From positions 1-64,000 of the forward strand of contig JAJKFJ010022091.1 of assembly GCA_027382625.1 (NCBI GenBank): a stretch of DNA of 64,000 bases, given 5' to 3'. Below the pieces are notes generated by a model. That model saw nothing but the letters and a program-made list of their open reading frames with translations, had not been told where the DNA came from and made no database searches. The translations under genes were made by a program, and so were the position numbers. This document shows, piece by piece, positions 62,560 to 64,000 of this stretch; within the stretch, counting starts at the first letter, position 1, and each line of letters opens with the position of its first letter. Source of the DNA: Tetmemena sp. SeJ-2015 (lineage: Eukaryota; Ciliophora; Spirotrichea; Sporadotrichida; Oxytrichidae).

Positions 62560-63656
62560 ATATAAAGCAATAATTAAGAGAGCTATTTCATCTAATTCTT
62601 CCAAGTCTTCATCTCTGGTATCTTTTTTCAATGGAGCTCCAAATAGCTCTTGGACTTTTCTAAAGAAAATTATAATAAATAGTGGAAGGATTAAAAGCAA
62701 CTAATTTTAATTAAATTTGGACTACTATTAATTTTAAGAAATATAGCTATAAGTTGATACTCCTTGTAAGTTTAAGGAATAGCAGTTCTTAGATTAGCAG
62801 CTGCAAGCGTTCTAGGGTTAACAGCCTTTGCATTATGATACATTACAGGATCATCATCTGGGGGAGCATTCAAATTAGGAACTTTAATGGGACCGTATGG
62901 CCTACTTGCAAGAGTAAATTTCATACTGATTCAAATAATTAATAAATTGGTATTGAGCGTCATTATAAGAATTGAACTGCTTATTGCTGTAGAAGTGTCG
63001 GTTATTCATGTCATCCTCATAGTCCCATTCCCTATCACCTCTCTCATTATTCTAGAGACCTTTGATAGTAGCTTCTCCGAGGTTAGGAATCTGGAAATTA
63101 TTTATACCTCTTACATCAACCCAGTTGAGCATTCTGTTATTGTCTTTCTCCTTCTTTGCCATCTCTAACATTTTCTTTCTCAAAGCTTTATCAGGTGGCA
63201 GTCTCGACCATCCCTTGAACTTCTTACCCTCTTTGTTACTAGTATGAACGGAGAGGATCTTTTCATGCTTCTATTCTTCAGGAGTGGGCACTCGGGGTGG
63301 CGAAGGTATGACTGGAGACCCGGGAGATGGAGGAGTATTTGGTGGTGGGGTTTCAACTTCAATATACTTGTCTCCGTACTTTGACGGCTACAATGAGACA
63401 AATTGATTATTAATTAAGGAAATGAGACTTTTCCAAGTTCAATATCTGGTTTGCTGGGTGGTTTGAGAGAAACTGTCTTGATAGTTGGGGAGTAAATAGG
63501 CTCATCATTGATGGTAACTCTTTTTCAGCTACTTCCCTTATTAAGACGTGAGGATGGAGGTCTGTTCTGGTACTTGAATGAACTCTAAGAAGAATAGTTC
63601 TGTTCATTAGCAGTCGACTTCATCGACATATCGAATTGCTTCAGAATGTTATTCAT
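62560..63656 (-). CDS. Proline-rich unknown protein
   Basis: The frame starts MNNILKQFDMSMKSTANEQN at 63656. Then come RVTINDEPIYSPTIKTVSLK, a Pro-rich run (ETPPPNTPPSPGSPVIPSPP), KGWSRLPPDKALRKKMLEMA, NWVDVRGINNFQIPNLGEAT and NLNAPPDDDPVMYHNAKAVN, ending with an acidic tail (KKDTRDEDLEELDEI). One TGA near 63523 is in frame, and removing a 7-bp segment with pointer AG would fix it. Breaks near 63390-63420, 62900 and 62660-62760 remain. I do not recognise the family. Confidence 0.5.
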
Positions 63657-63691
63657 GTTTTATGTTATATTTATAATTTCACTGTTTAAAG

Positions 63692-64000
63692 ATGATTATT
63701 CAAAAGATTAAGAAAAATACAAAATTAAGACTTCTTTACATTGCTATACTTTTTCTTGTTTTGTCACACTTATTCCAGCTTTCCTTATCTAATTAGGTGC
63801 TCTACCTCGCTCCTTCTGAGTAGAAGAGTGATATTCTTTTATAGATTGACCATTCCACTCTCTGGGAGCATGATCTGCCCGTAGTCATCTGTGCTCCTCA
63901 CTTCAATGAATAGTTCCTTTGGAGGTGCTAAGTCCACAGTAAGATCAATATTGCAGTCAAGGGAAATTGATTTATTGTAGGTGTCGATACTAGACAGATA
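63692..64000 (+). CDS. N-terminal part of a secreted or membrane protein (cut by window end)
   Basis: The frame starts MIIQKIKKNTKLRLLYIAIL, with a basic start followed by a hydrophobic signal or anchor helix (FLVLSHLFQLSLS). Then NQVLYLAPSEQKSDILLQID and ICAPHFNEQFLW. A TGA near 63970 may be an IES break or the end of a short frame. It is divergent from the proline-rich gene. No family recognised. Confidence 0.4.

Overview
The window looks like unrearranged germline (micronuclear) DNA of a spirotrich, probably hypotrich, ciliate of the Oxytricha/Stylonychia/Tetmemena type. Three lines of evidence support this. (1) TAA and TAG read as Gln and TGA is the only stop; for example a TAA codon (19240-19242) sits at the conserved Gln of the ALDH active-site motif SGQSC, and TAA/TAG codons fall inside the kinesin, NC2-alpha and ATE1 genes. 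(2) Conserved genes are cut by short AT-rich segments that are not GT-AG introns. Each is flanked by a short direct repeat (pointer), and removing the segment plus one repeat copy restores the conserved protein exactly. These are internal eliminated sequences (IESs). (3) Two genes are scrambled: their pieces (MDSs) are out of order and can be reordered by matching pointers. True introns also occur (about 33-112 bp, GTAAG...TAG).

The core of the window is 15.7-20.3 kb, all minus strand. Four blocks alternate: even-numbered MDSs of CFAP210/CCDC173 (15714-16509), even-numbered MDSs of an aldehyde dehydrogenase (16571-17011), odd-numbered MDSs of CFAP210 (17123-18520), and odd-numbered MDSs of the ALDH (18682-20331). 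Pointer joining by hand gives 517 codons including the stop for CFAP210 (15 scrambled MDSs) and 515 codons for ALDH (21 MDSs). Both are exact multiples of three, with conserved residues restored at the junctions I checked. Two scrambled loci are therefore braided together.

Layout. 1.5-3.1 kb phosphatidylserine decarboxylase (-). 3.4-5.5 kb Q-rich protein with DDIxGAxP repeats (+). 5.9-8.3 kb arginyl-tRNA-protein transferase ATE1 (-). 8.3-8.8 kb Q/N-rich acidic protein (-). 8.9-12.3 kb repetitive extracellular protein (-). 12.4-14.3 kb unknown membrane protein (+). 14.6-15.6 kb NC2-alpha/DRAP1 (-). 15.7-20.3 kb the braided scrambled genes. 20.7 kb Cpn10 (+). 21.7-22.7 kb mitochondrial gamma-carbonic-anhydrase-like protein (+). 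22.9-27.2 kb Q/S-rich proteins (-). 27.6-30.8 kb membrane proteins (-). 31.0-37.2 kb large TmcB-like membrane/PAS protein (+). 37.2-40.1 kb coiled-coil protein (-). 40.4-45.2 kb kinesin-7-like motor (-). 45.5-46.3 kb DIX-domain protein (+). 46.7-50.1 kb kinesin-13 (-). 50.3-52.6 kb unknown (-). 52.8-54.4 kb histidine-acid-phosphatase-like protein with a degenerate active site (+). 54.6-57.9 kb TOG/SPIRAL2-like protein (+). 57.9-60.3 kb novel tandem-repeat protein (+). 60.4-62.5 kb Kelch protein (-). 62.6-63.7 kb proline-rich protein (-). 63.7 kb start of a secreted/membrane protein (+).

The gene set is ordinary for a ciliate: ciliary and microtubule proteins (CFAP210, two kinesins, TOG protein), mitochondrial proteins and large surface/membrane proteins. 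There is no operon logic. In the somatic genome each locus would probably become its own small chromosome after IES removal and reordering. Many large genes were read only in parts; their ends are approximate and they probably contain further IESs or introns that I did not resolve.
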